The position numbers and the translations under genes are program-made. 51,701 nucleotides of DNA, taken from NCBI RefSeq assembly GCF_014197915.1, contig NZ_JACIGK010000031.1, forward strand, positions 1 through 51,701, given 5' to 3'. Origin of the DNA: Roseospira visakhapatnamensis. GTDB taxonomy: Bacteria > Pseudomonadota > Alphaproteobacteria > Rhodospirillales > Rhodospirillaceae. The number at the start of each line of letters is the position of its first letter. The first letter of the stretch is position 1. Below the pieces are notes generated by a model, which worked only from the letters and a program-made list of their open reading frames with translations, did no database searches and was not told the DNA's origin. Shown one piece after another: positions 1-8,545 of the stretch.

Positions 1-19
1 TGAAACGCTCGTGATCCAT
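1..19 (-). pseudogene. possible 5' end of an IS transposase (six codons only)
   Basis: On the minus strand an ATG at position 19 reads M-D-H-E-R-F to the window edge, preceded by a G-rich stretch (AGGGGGTC) at ribosome-binding distance. Further upstream (about 60-95) lies the sequence GGGCCTGTTGACAATTAGGG, which has the look of an insertion-sequence terminus next to CTAG. Only six codons are visible, so neither family nor intactness can be judged. Confidence 0.2.
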
Positions 20-95
20 CCAAGACCCCCTGCAAAAGGAATCTTGAATCACGTTTCCGCCCGGCTCGGAATCCCCTAATTGTCAACAGGCCCTA

Positions 96-146
96 GTGCA
101 GCGACGCATTCAAGGGATTCCCCCTTGAATGCAAGCGTCGCTGCAC
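96..146. repeat. IR2 hairpin, copy A
   Basis: Long imperfect inverted repeat: left arm 96-116 (GTGCAGCGACGCATTCAAGG...), right arm ending GCGTCGCTGCAC at 146, with a small bulge of about 3 nt. It lies beside palindrome IR1 copy A (160-219). The same hairpin accompanies IR1 at 32393-32443 and 39595-39645, always on the side of IR1 away from the neighbouring gene. There is no T-run, so it is not a textbook terminator. Confidence 0.8.
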
Positions 147-159
147 AAAATATTGTTAT

Positions 160-219
160 TAGTGCACTGATCCAGACAATAGACTGCGAACTGCATCTTT
201 TGTCTGGATCAGTGCACTA
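160..219 (-). repeat. IR1 palindromic MITE-like element, copy A
   Basis: Perfect 18-bp inverted repeats (GTGCACTGATCCAGACAA at 162-179 and its complement at 200-217) flank a 20-nt centre, and both outer edges are the dinucleotide TA (160-161, 218-219). On the minus strand the element begins 3 nt after the TGA of the membrane-protein gene at 223-798. Short size, terminal inverted repeats and TA flanks fit a MITE moved by a Tc1/mariner-IS630-type transposase, but no such transposase is present in the window. Confidence 0.8.
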
Positions 220-222
220 GGT

Positions 223-798
223 TCAGGAGGTCAGCAGACTGTAGGCGAAGACGTGGTTGAACACGCTGATGGTCAGTTGCAGGACGGTGACCCCGACCAC
301 GGACCACCAGGGCACCCGCAGGCCATGGCGCGCCAGGACGGCGGTATAGATCAGCGTCATGGCGATGATCATCAGGACCAGGCCGGTGGGCACGATGCCC
401 AGGCGCGCGCCCAGGTCCAGCGTCATGATGGCCAGCCCGGCCACAATCTGGAACCAGTTGAACGGCACCAGGAAATGGAACGCGCGGCCGCCGAAGCCGA
501 GGAAATCGCCCAGCGTCAGGATGACCAGCGGAAAGGCCACCCAGTCGATCACGTAGGCGATCAGCTGGATGGCGACGAACCGAACCGGGTGCGGCGCCGG
601 GTCCAGGATGGCACCGGCCATCAGGCTGACCGCCACGGTCACCAGGAACAGGGGCAGCAAGACGACCGGACCCCAGAACGACTTGAGGAGTCCCGACGCG
701 GAGGTCTCGAAGTAGTCCAGGCCCGTCCAGTCAAACCGCAGCACGCGAGCCACCCCGTGCAGCGCGCCGGCAATGTCCGCGGGACTGAGGAGCGGCAT
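223..798 (-). CDS. polytopic membrane protein of unknown function
   Basis: 191-aa hydrophobic protein with about five likely transmembrane segments, including residues ~40-62, 72-100 and 130-185. I do not recognise a named family; a role in transport or envelope function would be a guess. The N-terminus (MPLLSPADIAGALHGVARVL) is amphipathic rather than a cleavable signal. It follows dapE on the same strand after 70 bp and may be the last gene of the cytidylyltransferase-HAD-dapD-dapE unit. Its stop codon is followed after 3 nt by palindromic element IR1 copy A, which may serve as its 3' end. Confidence 0.7.
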   Translation of the reverse strand: MPLLSPADIAGALHGVARVLRFDWTGLDYFETSASGLLKSFWGPVVLLPLFLVTVAVSLMAGAILDPAPHPVRFVAIQLIAYVIDWVAFPLVILTLGDFLGFGGRAFHFLVPFNWFQIVAGLAIMTLDLGARLGIVPTGLVLMIIAMTLIYTAVLARHGLRVPWWSVVGVTVLQLTISVFNHVFAYSLLTS

Positions 799-868
799 GG
801 TCGTATCCGTGCTCTGAGGCGAGGTCCGAAACGCGGACGCGCGTTCCGGGCCACTCCGGGTGGGTGAC

Positions 869-2104
869 TTACCCGTCCACTCCGTTTGTGTAACGTATCA
901 GGAAATGGCGGTAAATCTCTGTCAATCCTTCCAAATCCGCACAAGCCGTGCACTCGTCGGCTTGGTGAATCGTGCGGTTCACCAGGCCGAACTCGATCAC
1001 CGGGGCGATCGCCTTGATGAACCGGGCATCCGACGTGCCGCCCGATGTGGACAGGGCCGGCCGACGTCCGGTGACCGCCTCCACGGCCTCCACCAGCAGA
1101 TCGGAGAGCATCCCGGGCGGCGTCAGGAAGCTCTCGCCCGACACCTGGACGTCCAGATCGAAGCGGCCCGGCTGGCCGGCCTGCACCCCCTCGCACACCG
1201 AGCGGAGATGGGCGGCCAGGCCGGCGCCGTCGTGCCGGTCGTTGAAGCGGATGTTGAAGCGCGCCACCGCCCGCCCGGGAATCACATTGGTGGCCGGATT
1301 GCCCACATCCACGCTGGTCAGGGTCAGGGTGGAGGGATCGAAGTGGTCACTGCCGTCGTCCAGGGGCGCGGCGCACAGCGCATCCAGCATGGCCATCAGA
1401 CGGGGAATGGGGTTGTCCGCCAGATGGGGATAGGCCGCATGACCCTGGCGCCCGATGACCGTCAGGGTGGCGTTGAGGCTGCCGCGCCGCCCCACCTTGA
1501 TCATATCGCCCAACGCCTGCGGGTTGGAAGGCTCGCCAACGATGCAGTGGTCCAGGCGCTCCCCCTCGGCGGCCAGGGTGTCCACCATCCGCGTCGTGCC
1601 ATTGACGGCCGGCCCCTCCTCGTCGCCCGTGATAAGCAGCGCGATGCCGCCCTGGAGCGCCCGATCCCGGGTCTCCCGCCGCACCCGGGCGATGGCGGCG
1701 ACGAAGGCGGCGATCGCCCCCTTCATGTCGACGGCCCCGCGACCATAGAGCACGCCGTCGATCACCTCGGCGGCGAACGGATCACGGGTCCAGCCGGTGC
1801 CCACCGGCACCACGTCGGTATGGCCGGCGAAACACAGCACCGGACCGGCGCCGGCCGCATCCAGGTCCAGGCGCGCATAAAGATTGTCCACCGGATCGGT
1901 ACCCGGCGCCGAGAACGGCATCCGGCGACAGCGAAACCCCAGGGCCTCCAGGGCGGCTTGCAGCACGTCCAGGGCGCCGTTGTCGGTGGGCGTGACGCTG
2001 GCGCGCTGAATCAGGGCCCGTGCCAGCGGCAGCGGGTCGGTGAGCGCCGTGGGCGTCCACTCCAGACGCGGCGGCGGCGTGTCGTGGTGGCCGGAGTCAG
2101 TCAC
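869..2104 (-). CDS. dapE: succinyl-diaminopimelate desuccinylase
   Basis: M20-family metallohydrolase that removes succinate from N-succinyl-LL-diaminopimelate in the cytoplasmic lysine/peptidoglycan pathway. Visible motifs: [10 protein letters not shown] (H95, D97), GRGAVDMKG (D126, bridging metal) and TGDEEGPA (E162 as general base, E163 as ligand), then the dimerisation lid domain and the C-terminal His region near ECTACADL. The 411 aa are somewhat longer than the usual ~375-380 because of a ~20-residue N-terminal extension. The GTG start overlaps the end of dapD by 8 nt, which implies translational coupling and joint control of two steps of the same branch. Confidence 0.95.
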   Translation of the reverse strand: MTDSGHHDTPPPRLEWTPTALTDPLPLARALIQRASVTPTDNGALDVLQAALEALGFRCRRMPFSAPGTDPVDNLYARLDLDAAGAGPVLCFAGHTDVVPVGTGWTRDPFAAEVIDGVLYGRGAVDMKGAIAAFVAAIARVRRETRDRALQGGIALLITGDEEGPAVNGTTRMVDTLAAEGERLDHCIVGEPSNPQALGDMIKVGRRGSLNATLTVIGRQGHAAYPHLADNPIPRLMAMLDALCAAPLDDGSDHFDPSTLTLTSVDVGNPATNVIPGRAVARFNIRFNDRHDGAGLAAHLRSVCEGVQAGQPGRFDLDVQVSGESFLTPPGMLSDLLVEAVEAVTGRRPALSTSGGTSDARFIKAIAPVIEFGLVNRTIHQADECTACADLEGLTEIYRHFLIRYTNGVDG

Positions 2105-2939
2105 GCAGCAGGTCGTTGATCGAGACCTTGGCGCGCGTGCGTTCGTCCACGCGCTTGACGATCACGGCGCAGGACAGGCCCGGACCGGGCGAACCATCGG
2201 GCAACGGCTTGCCGGGCAGCGTGCCCGGCACCACCACGGCGTAAGCCGGCACGCGGCCCATGAAGATCTCGCCGGTGGCCCGGTCGATGATCTTGGTGGA
2301 GGCGCCGATGTACACCCCCATGGACAGCACCGCGCCTTCCTCGACGATCACGCCCTCGGCCACCTCGGCGCGGGCGCCGATGAAGCAGTTGTCCTCGATG
2401 ATGACCGGCCCCGCCTGCAACGGCTCCAGCACGCCACCCAGGCCGACCCCGCCGGAGATATGCACGTTCTTGCCCACCTGGGCGCAGGAGCCCACGGTGG
2501 ACCACGTGTCGATCATCGTGCCGCTGTCCACATAGGCGCCCAGGTTGACGAACGAAGGCATCAGCACGACGCCCGGGGCGATGTAGGCGGAATGACGCAC
2601 GGCACAGGGGGGCACGGCGCGGAACCCGGCGGCGCGAAAGCGGGTCTCGTCCCAGCCGGCGAACTTGGACGGCACCTTGTCCCACCACGGGGCGTGGCCG
2701 ACACCGCCGCCGATGGTCGCCATGTCGTTGAGGCGGAAGCTCAGCAACACCGCCTTCTTCAGCCATTGATTGACCCGCCAGGCGCCGCCGACCTTCTCGG
2801 CCACCCGGTAGACACCGCTGTCCAGGGCATCCAGAACCGTGGTCACGGCGTCGCGGACCGGGCCGGTGGTGGTCGCGCCGAGGGTGTCGCGGGCATCCCA
2901 GGCGTCTTCGATGATCGGTTCAAGGGCCTCAGGGGTCAT
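2097..2939 (-). CDS. dapD: tetrahydrodipicolinate N-succinyltransferase
   Basis: Left-handed beta-helix acyltransferase that succinylates tetrahydrodipicolinate using succinyl-CoA. The hexapeptide-repeat core is clear ([20 protein letters not shown], then [20 protein letters not shown]). I chose the ATG at 2939 because AGGAACC lies upstream and the resulting 280 aa match the usual ~275; an in-frame GTG at 2963 would add 8 residues. It overlaps dapE by 8 nt, and the HAD gene ends about 100 bp upstream on the same strand, so these genes probably form one operon. Confidence 0.95.
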   Translation of the reverse strand: MTPEALEPIIEDAWDARDTLGATTTGPVRDAVTTVLDALDSGVYRVAEKVGGAWRVNQWLKKAVLLSFRLNDMATIGGGVGHAPWWDKVPSKFAGWDETRFRAAGFRAVPPCAVRHSAYIAPGVVLMPSFVNLGAYVDSGTMIDTWSTVGSCAQVGKNVHISGGVGLGGVLEPLQAGPVIIEDNCFIGARAEVAEGVIVEEGAVLSMGVYIGASTKIIDRATGEIFMGRVPAYAVVVPGTLPGKPLPDGSPGPGLSCAVIVKRVDERTRAKVSINDLLRD

Positions 2940-3035
2940 GCGGCGTGGTTCCTGTCCTGTCACGAGCCGGCGGCATCCGGAAGCATCCGTCCCGCGATGC
3001 CGGCGCGCCCGACCATAGCCGGCGGATGGGGCAAG

Positions 3036-3758
3036 TCAACCGGCGCTCCTGGAGACCGGCCGGGCGGCGGTTCGCGCCGCCACCAGGTCGCCCAGCCATT
3101 GCACCAGGTCCTCGGTGATATGGTGGCAATGGCTGGTGTCGGCATCGGCGTCGAACGCCCAGTGCCACCGGTCACGCACCAGGACCGTGGTCATGCCCAT
3201 GGCGGCGGCCGGGACAAGGTTCTTCAGGCTGTCCTCGAACATGGCCGAATCCTGGGGCCGCAGGCCGAACCGGTCCAGCATCGCCCGATAGGTCTCCGGC
3301 GAGGGCTTGGGGATGAACGCGCCGGCCTCGATGTCGAAGATGGCCTCGAAGTGGTGGGCGATGCCGACCCGCTCCAGCACCATCTCGGCATGGCGCAGCG
3401 AGCCATTGGTGAACACCACCTTGCGACCGTCCAGCCCCGCCAGGGCCCGGTCGAGGTCGGGCAGCGATGGGATGACGGAGTGGTCGATGTCGTGCACGGC
3501 ATCCATGAAGTCATGCGGATCCATGCCATGCTCGATCATCAGGCCGCGCATGGAGGTACCGTAGAGGTGGTAGTAGTGTTTCTGGACGACGAAGGCTTCT
3601 TCCTCGGACACGTCGAGAAACCGGGCAATGAAGCGTTTCATGCGCTTGTCGATCTGTCGGAACACATCGGTCGACGCGGGATAGAGAGTGTTGTCCAGGT
3701 CGAAGACCCAGCTGACCAGATGCGGCAAGCCACAGGAAGGCGGAGGAGTCAGAGTCAT
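3036..3758 (-). CDS. HAD-family pyrimidine 5'-nucleotidase-like phosphatase
   Basis: HAD hydrolase of the SDT1/pyrimidine 5'-nucleotidase type, expected to dephosphorylate nucleoside monophosphates or small phosphosugars in the cytoplasm. Motif I is FDLDNTLYP (D20 nucleophile, D22 acid/base), motif II FTNGS, motif III the Lys in PKPSPETY and motif IV MFEDSLKN; a helical cap follows motif I. The start at 3758 puts motif I at residue 19, as usual; an upstream in-frame ATG at 3773 is possible. It lies between a cytidylyltransferase gene and dapD on the same strand. Substrate is not predictable. Confidence 0.85.
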   Translation of the reverse strand: MTLTPPPSCGLPHLVSWVFDLDNTLYPASTDVFRQIDKRMKRFIARFLDVSEEEAFVVQKHYYHLYGTSMRGLMIEHGMDPHDFMDAVHDIDHSVIPSLPDLDRALAGLDGRKVVFTNGSLRHAEMVLERVGIAHHFEAIFDIEAGAFIPKPSPETYRAMLDRFGLRPQDSAMFEDSLKNLVPAAAMGMTTVLVRDRWHWAFDADADTSHCHHITEDLVQWLGDLVAARTAARPVSRSAG

Positions 3759-3834
3759 GATGGGGGACCACATGGCGCGGCGGGAATGAAGCGGGCGCGA
3801 CCAGCGTCGCACAGCCCGGGGTCGGGAACCAGGA

Positions 3835-4569
3835 TCATTCCGCCAATCCAGGTCCCGCCCGCCTCTTGTGGCCGCACAGCGCCTCGGCCAGGACGAAGTC
3901 GTCCTCGTCGTCGATGTCCAGTGAGTCCAGTGTCGGCGTGGCCCACAGGAGCGGCCGGGCGCCGATGCGGTTCGCGCGGGTCCGCAGGGTCTCGGCGGTG
4001 AACAGATAGAGGCAGGAGTTCTCCTCGAACACCGGCGCCAGATCCTGAGTCGGCAGAAGGCGATCGGGATCGTGGTTCAGCGGCCGCCCGCGATCATCCC
4101 ACAGCCGGATCTGGCGGCGCGTGACGGCCATCAGGCTGTCGTAACCCGGCCAGGCGGCCCGCAGGGCGGCGATCCCCGCCGTGATGGTCCCGGCCGACAG
4201 GAACGGACTGGTGGCGTGGGTCTGCAGGATCAGGCCATCGGCGTCCGGTAGCCGGGCCACCGCATCCATCAGCACGGCGTTCATGGGGGTGTCCGGCGCC
4301 GACAGGGCCACGGGGCGGTTCTGGGGAACGATCCCGGGAAAGGCCGCCTGGACGTCGTCGAGCAGACCCGGGTCGTCGCTGTTGACCACCACGGTGCCGA
4401 TGTCCGGCACGGCGGTCAGGGTCCCGAGAATATGGTGGAAGAGCGGACGCCCCCCAAGCGGGCGCCGGTTCTTGCCGGGCACGCGCTGACTTTGGCCGCG
4501 CATGGGCAGGATAGCCCGGACCGGGTGCAGACACGCGGATCCGCCGGTCGCTCGGCCGGAGACGGTCAT
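3835..4569 (-). CDS. acylneuraminate cytidylyltransferase-like protein
   Basis: Nucleotidyltransferase of the NeuA/KdsB type (GT-A fold), expected to transfer CMP from CTP to an acidic sugar. The N-terminal CTP-binding signature is LPMRGQSQRVPGKNRRPLGG (about residues 21-40); the usual Lys of GGSK is Gln here. Further family features are VVNSDDP, QTHATSPFLS and the C-terminal LDIDDEDDFVLAE. 244 aa is normal length. No Shine-Dalgarno is evident before the ATG and a later start is possible. No sialic acid or legionaminic acid genes are nearby, so the sugar is unknown. Confidence 0.8.
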   Translation of the reverse strand: MTVSGRATGGSACLHPVRAILPMRGQSQRVPGKNRRPLGGRPLFHHILGTLTAVPDIGTVVVNSDDPGLLDDVQAAFPGIVPQNRPVALSAPDTPMNAVLMDAVARLPDADGLILQTHATSPFLSAGTITAGIAALRAAWPGYDSLMAVTRRQIRLWDDRGRPLNHDPDRLLPTQDLAPVFEENSCLYLFTAETLRTRANRIGARPLLWATPTLDSLDIDDEDDFVLAEALCGHKRRAGPGLAE

Positions 4570-4738
4570 GGAGCCGGGCAGGTCGGGAAACGGAACGACG
4601 AGCGAGACGCGTCACACCCCTTGCGGCGACGCTGGCGGGCCAGTCGCCTTAAGAGAGTAGCCCAAACGCCATGCCGCCCCCTGTCCGGTTCCAGGCGGCC
4701 AGGAGACGACATGACAAAGGGGATGCGCGTGGTTCGGC

Positions 4739-5218
4739 TCAGATCAGTTCGACCTTGCCGGCCATCGGACCCTTCTTGCCCATGCGACAGAGCATGCGCA
4801 CCCGCTGCCCGGGATCGAGCACGGACAGGCCCGAGCTTTCCAGCGCGCGGCTGCCCACATACACGTCCTTGCCGCCGCCGTCCGGGGTCACGAACCCGAA
4901 CCCCTTGTCGACGCTGAAGAACTTCACCACGCCGTCAATGGTTTCACCATCCGGGTCGCCACTGTCATACCCGCCGCCGTCGTGGCTGACCTCCACGGCG
5001 GACGCGTCGATCTCATGGATGAAGGACACCTGCGGTCCCTTCTGACCCATCGACAGATCGCAGATGAGGGTCGCGCCCTCGGGAACGTCCCTGTATCCCG
5101 CGCGCTGCAGCACGGAAATGTGGAGGAACGCGTCTGGAGTACCATCCGAAAGGGCAACGAATCCGAAACCCTTGGTAGCATTGAACCACTTGACGGTGGC
5201 TGTGGACCGAGACTGCAT
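4739..5218 (-). CDS. cold-shock protein with two CSD domains
   Basis: 159-aa single-strand nucleic-acid-binding protein with two cold-shock domains. Domain 1 (residues ~3-62) has RNP1 KGFGFV and RNP2-like DAFLHIS. Domain 2 (~94-157) keeps RNP1 KGFGFV, but its RNP2 position reads DVYVGSR instead of VFVHxS. An acidic linker (DGGGYDSGDPDGE) joins them. Two-domain CSPs are common in alphaproteobacteria and act as RNA chaperones or regulators. I prefer the ATG at 5218; a TTG 21 nt upstream is in frame. It is monocistronic, with a long upstream region that could carry a structured leader. Confidence 0.9.
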   Translation of the reverse strand: MQSRSTATVKWFNATKGFGFVALSDGTPDAFLHISVLQRAGYRDVPEGATLICDLSMGQKGPQVSFIHEIDASAVEVSHDGGGYDSGDPDGETIDGVVKFFSVDKGFGFVTPDGGGKDVYVGSRALESSGLSVLDPGQRVRMLCRMGKKGPMAGKVELI

Positions 5219-5582
5219 AGCGTAGGGAGAGCCTTGCAAAATTGGAACCTAACGCGGAAGGCATACCCGAAAATCGCAGAGTCGCCAATTGTTCTTCGCA
5301 TGACGGTTCGAAATTTTCCGCCCACACCCCAGGCAATCCGCCGCCGTCGGTGGCGACAAAGGCGGTCGGCGCGCCGCATCCCGGCGCCCAACACGTTGAT
5401 TGAAAACACGGATCAATGACCGGCATGAGGCATTGTCCCCGCTGAAGGTGGAGGGGGGCGCCGCGCCGAGTGTCCGAGCCCCCATGTTGGCAACCCGGAG
5501 TCTTTCCGGGTCGGGAAGGACCCGTCGACCGAATCCATCCGCATCCCCGATTCCGGCCCGGCGGATCGATGGTCCTGGTCCA
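5219..5582. other. gene-free stretch upstream of the cold-shock gene
   Basis: 364 bp between the cold-shock gene and the 3' end of the CNBD/TPR gene, both on the minus strand. No convincing ORF, tRNA or T-tailed terminator is seen. It probably carries the promoter and 5' leader of the cold-shock gene. The part next to that gene is locally A/T-rich (5235-5330). Confidence 0.4.
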
Positions 5583-7568
5583 TCAGCGCAGGTTCTCTTC
5601 CATCGGTAGGGCTTCCGGAATATCGCCCCCCGCGTCACCGGATCCGGCCGGGTCGACGCCGGGGCGGCGACCGGCCCAGGTGGGGTCCGCCGTCGGGCGG
5701 GTGGACGACTGCCGGTCGATCAGGTTCTCGACCCGACTGAGGTTGCGCGTGACCACGTCGGCTTGCCGCTTGGCGCCATTGAGTTCATAGGTGCTTGCCG
5801 CCTGGTGGAAGGCTTCCCGCGCCTGGTGCAGGGCGCCCACGTCGCGGTCGACACGGAACAGCAGGAACAGGGCCGATCCCAGGTTGTTCTGGGTCGCCGC
5901 CCACAGAAGCGGAACCTGATCGCGCGGCCGCACGTCCAGCGCCGCCGTGGCGGCCTCGGCCGCCCGCCGCAGCACCTCGGCGTTGCGTTCCTGACCCCCG
6001 TAAACCTGAAGGACCTGGGCCAGGTCGTTCATGATCTCGCCCCACCGGTCCGGCGCCTCGGCCCGCCCGAACACCTGGAGCGCGGCCTGGAAGGCGGCGA
6101 TGGACTCCCGCACGGCGGCCGGATCACCCTCGGCCATGTGGACCTTGTAGGCCAGCACGCCGATGCGGTTCTTCAGGCTGGCCCACTCATGCGGGTAGAG
6201 GTCGCGGTGGAACGACTCCAGCGCCGCCTTGAAGGAGTCCATGGCCTGACGCGGCCCGACGGCGGTGCTGGCCCGATCCGCCATGGCCTGTTGCACCAGG
6301 CCCAGCGATCGGTGGAACACGCCCCACTCGGCCTCCGCATCACGCGGCAGGTGGCGGATGGCCTCCTCGTGGGCGGCGGCGGCATGTTCCAGCCAGGCGA
6401 GTTCATTGGCCCAGGCGCCCACCACCGCCAGGACATTGCCATAGCAGGCCACGATCTGCGCGGTCTCCAGGCCGCTCAGGCCGTAGGGCAGGTCCGACAG
6501 CAGGCCGCCCGCCTCCTCGGCCAGGCCGGGCAGGACCTCCAGCATGGCGTGGCCCTGCTGCTCGGTGCGCGGTTCCAGCGCCGCCTGGGCCACCGCCCGC
6601 AGCAGAACCGACCACTTCTCCTCGAAGTCCAGGGGCAGGAACAGTGCGTTCTGGGGCGACATCATGCCCACGCGCTCCGGTTCCTTGCTACTCCAGGGAT
6701 TCAGGAAACGCAGCTCCAGCAACCGGCCGCTGGGGTCGGGTCCCCCCCAGATCATCAGATCGCCGCGTGCCTCCAGCAGCATCTGGCGCCCGGCGACCAC
6801 CGCGCCTGCCACGGCGGTGTAGGAATCCAGGTCGCCGGAGTAAGGCACGGAGCGGTCCAGCTTGATCAACCGCACGCCCGGCAGCGCTTCCAGGCCCGCG
6901 ACCACGCGGCTCCGTTGCTCGTCGGCGCCGGCCCCGGAGAACCCGGCCACCACCAGGACCTGTTGACGCCCACGCGCCACGGCGGCAAGCGCGTCGTCCG
7001 CCGCCCGGGGCGGGTCGCTGGCGCCGCGCAGGACGTTGAACACGCGGCGGAACAGGCTCCGCGAGGCGCCGCCGCTCCGTCCCGACGGGGACGACGTCGC
7101 GTATCGCGCCATGGCCTCGCCGCCGGCGGGCACCAGGGCGGTTCCGGCCCCCTCCCCGCCCCCCGCCTCCGCCTGGAGGTCGGCGGCCGGAACGTCGGCG
7201 TGCGGCTCCAGGCTGACGATGCGGTCATGGGCGCTGGCCAGCCGGCGGGACAGACGAACCAGCAGACGCAAGGTTAGATCGGGATCCTCGCCCAGGCGCC
7301 GCAGGCCGGCCTTGCGCGGGAAGACATGCAAGGTCACCTCACCCCGGGCCACGGCCATGACCCCGCGCGGGTCCTGGTCCACGGCGGGAAGGTCGCCGAC
7401 CAGGTCTCCCCGGCCGATGGTGGCCAGGTGCACGAGTCCGGCGTTCCCCTCCTTGAACAAGGCGACCTCGCCCGACGCCACGAGATAGAGCGTGTCGCTG
7501 GACTCGCCCTCACGGAAGATGATGTCTCCGTTCTCGTAGCGTTCAACCGTGGGCTTGGGTGCGGCCAT
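5583..7568 (-). CDS. cyclic-nucleotide-binding-domain / TPR fusion protein
   Basis: 661-aa soluble protein. Residues ~8-115 form a cNMP-binding (Crp-like) domain: IIFREGESSDTLYLVASGEV, then the phosphate-binding-cassette region GDLVGDLPAVDQDPRG, where the canonical GE is GD while an Arg remains. A low-complexity linker (~120-185) follows. Residues ~200-330 form an alpha/beta segment with ARGDLMIWGGPDPSGR, a type I associate with alphaproteobacterial TPR proteins. Residues ~370-620 are TPR-like helices (PLLWAATQNNLGSALFLLFR). There is no DNA-binding, GGDEF or kinase domain, so a sensor-scaffold role is inferred. A 95-aa gene lies 73 bp upstream on the same strand. Confidence 0.75.
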   Translation of the reverse strand: MAAPKPTVERYENGDIIFREGESSDTLYLVASGEVALFKEGNAGLVHLATIGRGDLVGDLPAVDQDPRGVMAVARGEVTLHVFPRKAGLRRLGEDPDLTLRLLVRLSRRLASAHDRIVSLEPHADVPAADLQAEAGGGEGAGTALVPAGGEAMARYATSSPSGRSGGASRSLFRRVFNVLRGASDPPRAADDALAAVARGRQQVLVVAGFSGAGADEQRSRVVAGLEALPGVRLIKLDRSVPYSGDLDSYTAVAGAVVAGRQMLLEARGDLMIWGGPDPSGRLLELRFLNPWSSKEPERVGMMSPQNALFLPLDFEEKWSVLLRAVAQAALEPRTEQQGHAMLEVLPGLAEEAGGLLSDLPYGLSGLETAQIVACYGNVLAVVGAWANELAWLEHAAAAHEEAIRHLPRDAEAEWGVFHRSLGLVQQAMADRASTAVGPRQAMDSFKAALESFHRDLYPHEWASLKNRIGVLAYKVHMAEGDPAAVRESIAAFQAALQVFGRAEAPDRWGEIMNDLAQVLQVYGGQERNAEVLRRAAEAATAALDVRPRDQVPLLWAATQNNLGSALFLLFRVDRDVGALHQAREAFHQAASTYELNGAKRQADVVTRNLSRVENLIDRQSSTRPTADPTWAGRRPGVDPAGSGDAGGDIPEALPMEENLR

Positions 7569-7641
7569 GGGGTATCCCGTTCGCGTGTCAGCGGCCCCGT
7601 TCGGACGGCGGGAGCCACTCAGAAGGGTCGAGGGGCATCAG

Positions 7642-7929
7642 TCACGGGTTCGACGGGACCGATCCGGGGACCGATCCTTCGGGCGGTTCGCCCAGGTGCA
7701 GGATGCGGTCCTTGTAGACGCGGGCCGCCCGCCGGGCCTCGCCCGTGCCATGGGCGGCCAGGACAAACGGGGCGCCCCGATCGTCGCGCCCCGTCTCCAG
7801 GGTAATCGCGCCGTCCTCCAGAAGACGGGCGAGGGTGTCCTCCGGGACATCCAGCGCCTTCGCGAGGGTCCCAAACAATACATTGATTTCATTATACATG
7901 TCCGGCGTCTGTGACACCATGCACCTCAT
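7642..7929 (-). CDS. small hypothetical protein (95 aa)
   Basis: Small soluble protein of no recognised family. Residues ~12-36 read as a helical pair (MYNEINVLFGTLAKALDVPED), followed by a short beta-like stretch (ITLETGRDDRGAPFVLAAHG) and a Pro/Ser-rich tail. ATGs at 7929, 7920 and 7899 are all in frame and the true start is uncertain. It precedes the CNBD/TPR gene by 73 bp on the same strand and may be co-transcribed with it. Confidence 0.5.
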   Translation of the reverse strand: MRCMVSQTPDMYNEINVLFGTLAKALDVPEDTLARLLEDGAITLETGRDDRGAPFVLAAHGTGEARRAARVYKDRILHLGEPPEGSVPGSVPSNP

Positions 7930-8084
7930 GGGAAGCGGAACCGGGGTTGGAGGCCGACGGGCCCCCCCGCCGCATCTTTACCAGGACTGCAGGAAACTCT
8001 AAAGATGAGGTGGCATGCGTCGCGCCGCGCTCGGACGTGGGGCTCCGGATGGCCATACGGTGAGGGTACACGTGGAGGATCGCC

Positions 8085-8348
8085 ATGAGTTACGAGCAGG
8101 TCGAGGAAGCCTGGGGCCTCATCGACGAGGCGGTGAAGCTGAAGGAAGAGGCCGGAAAGGACCTGCAACCGGACGAGTACTGGGATCCGTTGTTCGCCCA
8201 ATCCGACTTGGTTGACTTGGACCGCACCAAAAGCGAGGGAGGCTCACCCCTAGCCAAGGTCTTCCTGAAATCTCCGTATGGGCTTCAGTTCCGAACCGAA
8301 TACATGGACTGGATTCCCTTTCGTCATGGCGAGGTCAAGCTGGACTGA
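8085..8348 (+). CDS. small acidic hypothetical protein (87 aa)
   Basis: 87-aa acidic protein with a charged helical N-terminus (EEAWGLIDEAVKLKEEAGKD) and an aromatic C-terminal half (YGLQFRTEYMDWIPF). A good Shine-Dalgarno (GTGGAGGATCGCC) precedes the ATG, supporting it as a real gene despite its size. It is the only plus-strand gene between 0.2 and 21 kb. I do not recognise a family; it has no signal peptide or membrane segment. Confidence 0.6.
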   Translation: MSYEQVEEAWGLIDEAVKLKEEAGKDLQPDEYWDPLFAQSDLVDLDRTKSEGGSPLAKVFLKSPYGLQFRTEYMDWIPFRHGEVKLD

Positions 8349-8545
8349 ACACGGCACGCCCGACACGGTTCCGAACGGATCCACGAGGGATCCGGACCGA
8401 GGGGGCACCCGGCGTCCGTCCATCCCGGGGGTCAAGCCGGCCATGCGGGCGCGGCGCGGCCCGGCAGCGCGACACGAGTCGCGGGAACTCGTCGAGGACG
8501 CCGCCGGTCTGGTTGGCGACCGCCCCCCCCGGACACCGACCCGCA
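8349..8545. other. gene-free stretch between the 87-aa gene and the triple-hairpin repeat
   Basis: GC-rich DNA without a supported gene. Together with the repeat at 8546-8647 it makes up a gap of about 335 bp between convergent genes. No T-tailed terminator is seen. Long ORFs in this stretch on either strand run into the repeat and look spurious. Confidence 0.4.

Noticed and set aside
2040-4001. 653-aa plus-strand open frame
   Set aside because: Antisense to dapD, the HAD gene and part of the cytidylyltransferase gene; His/Gly/Arg-rich shadow without domain features.
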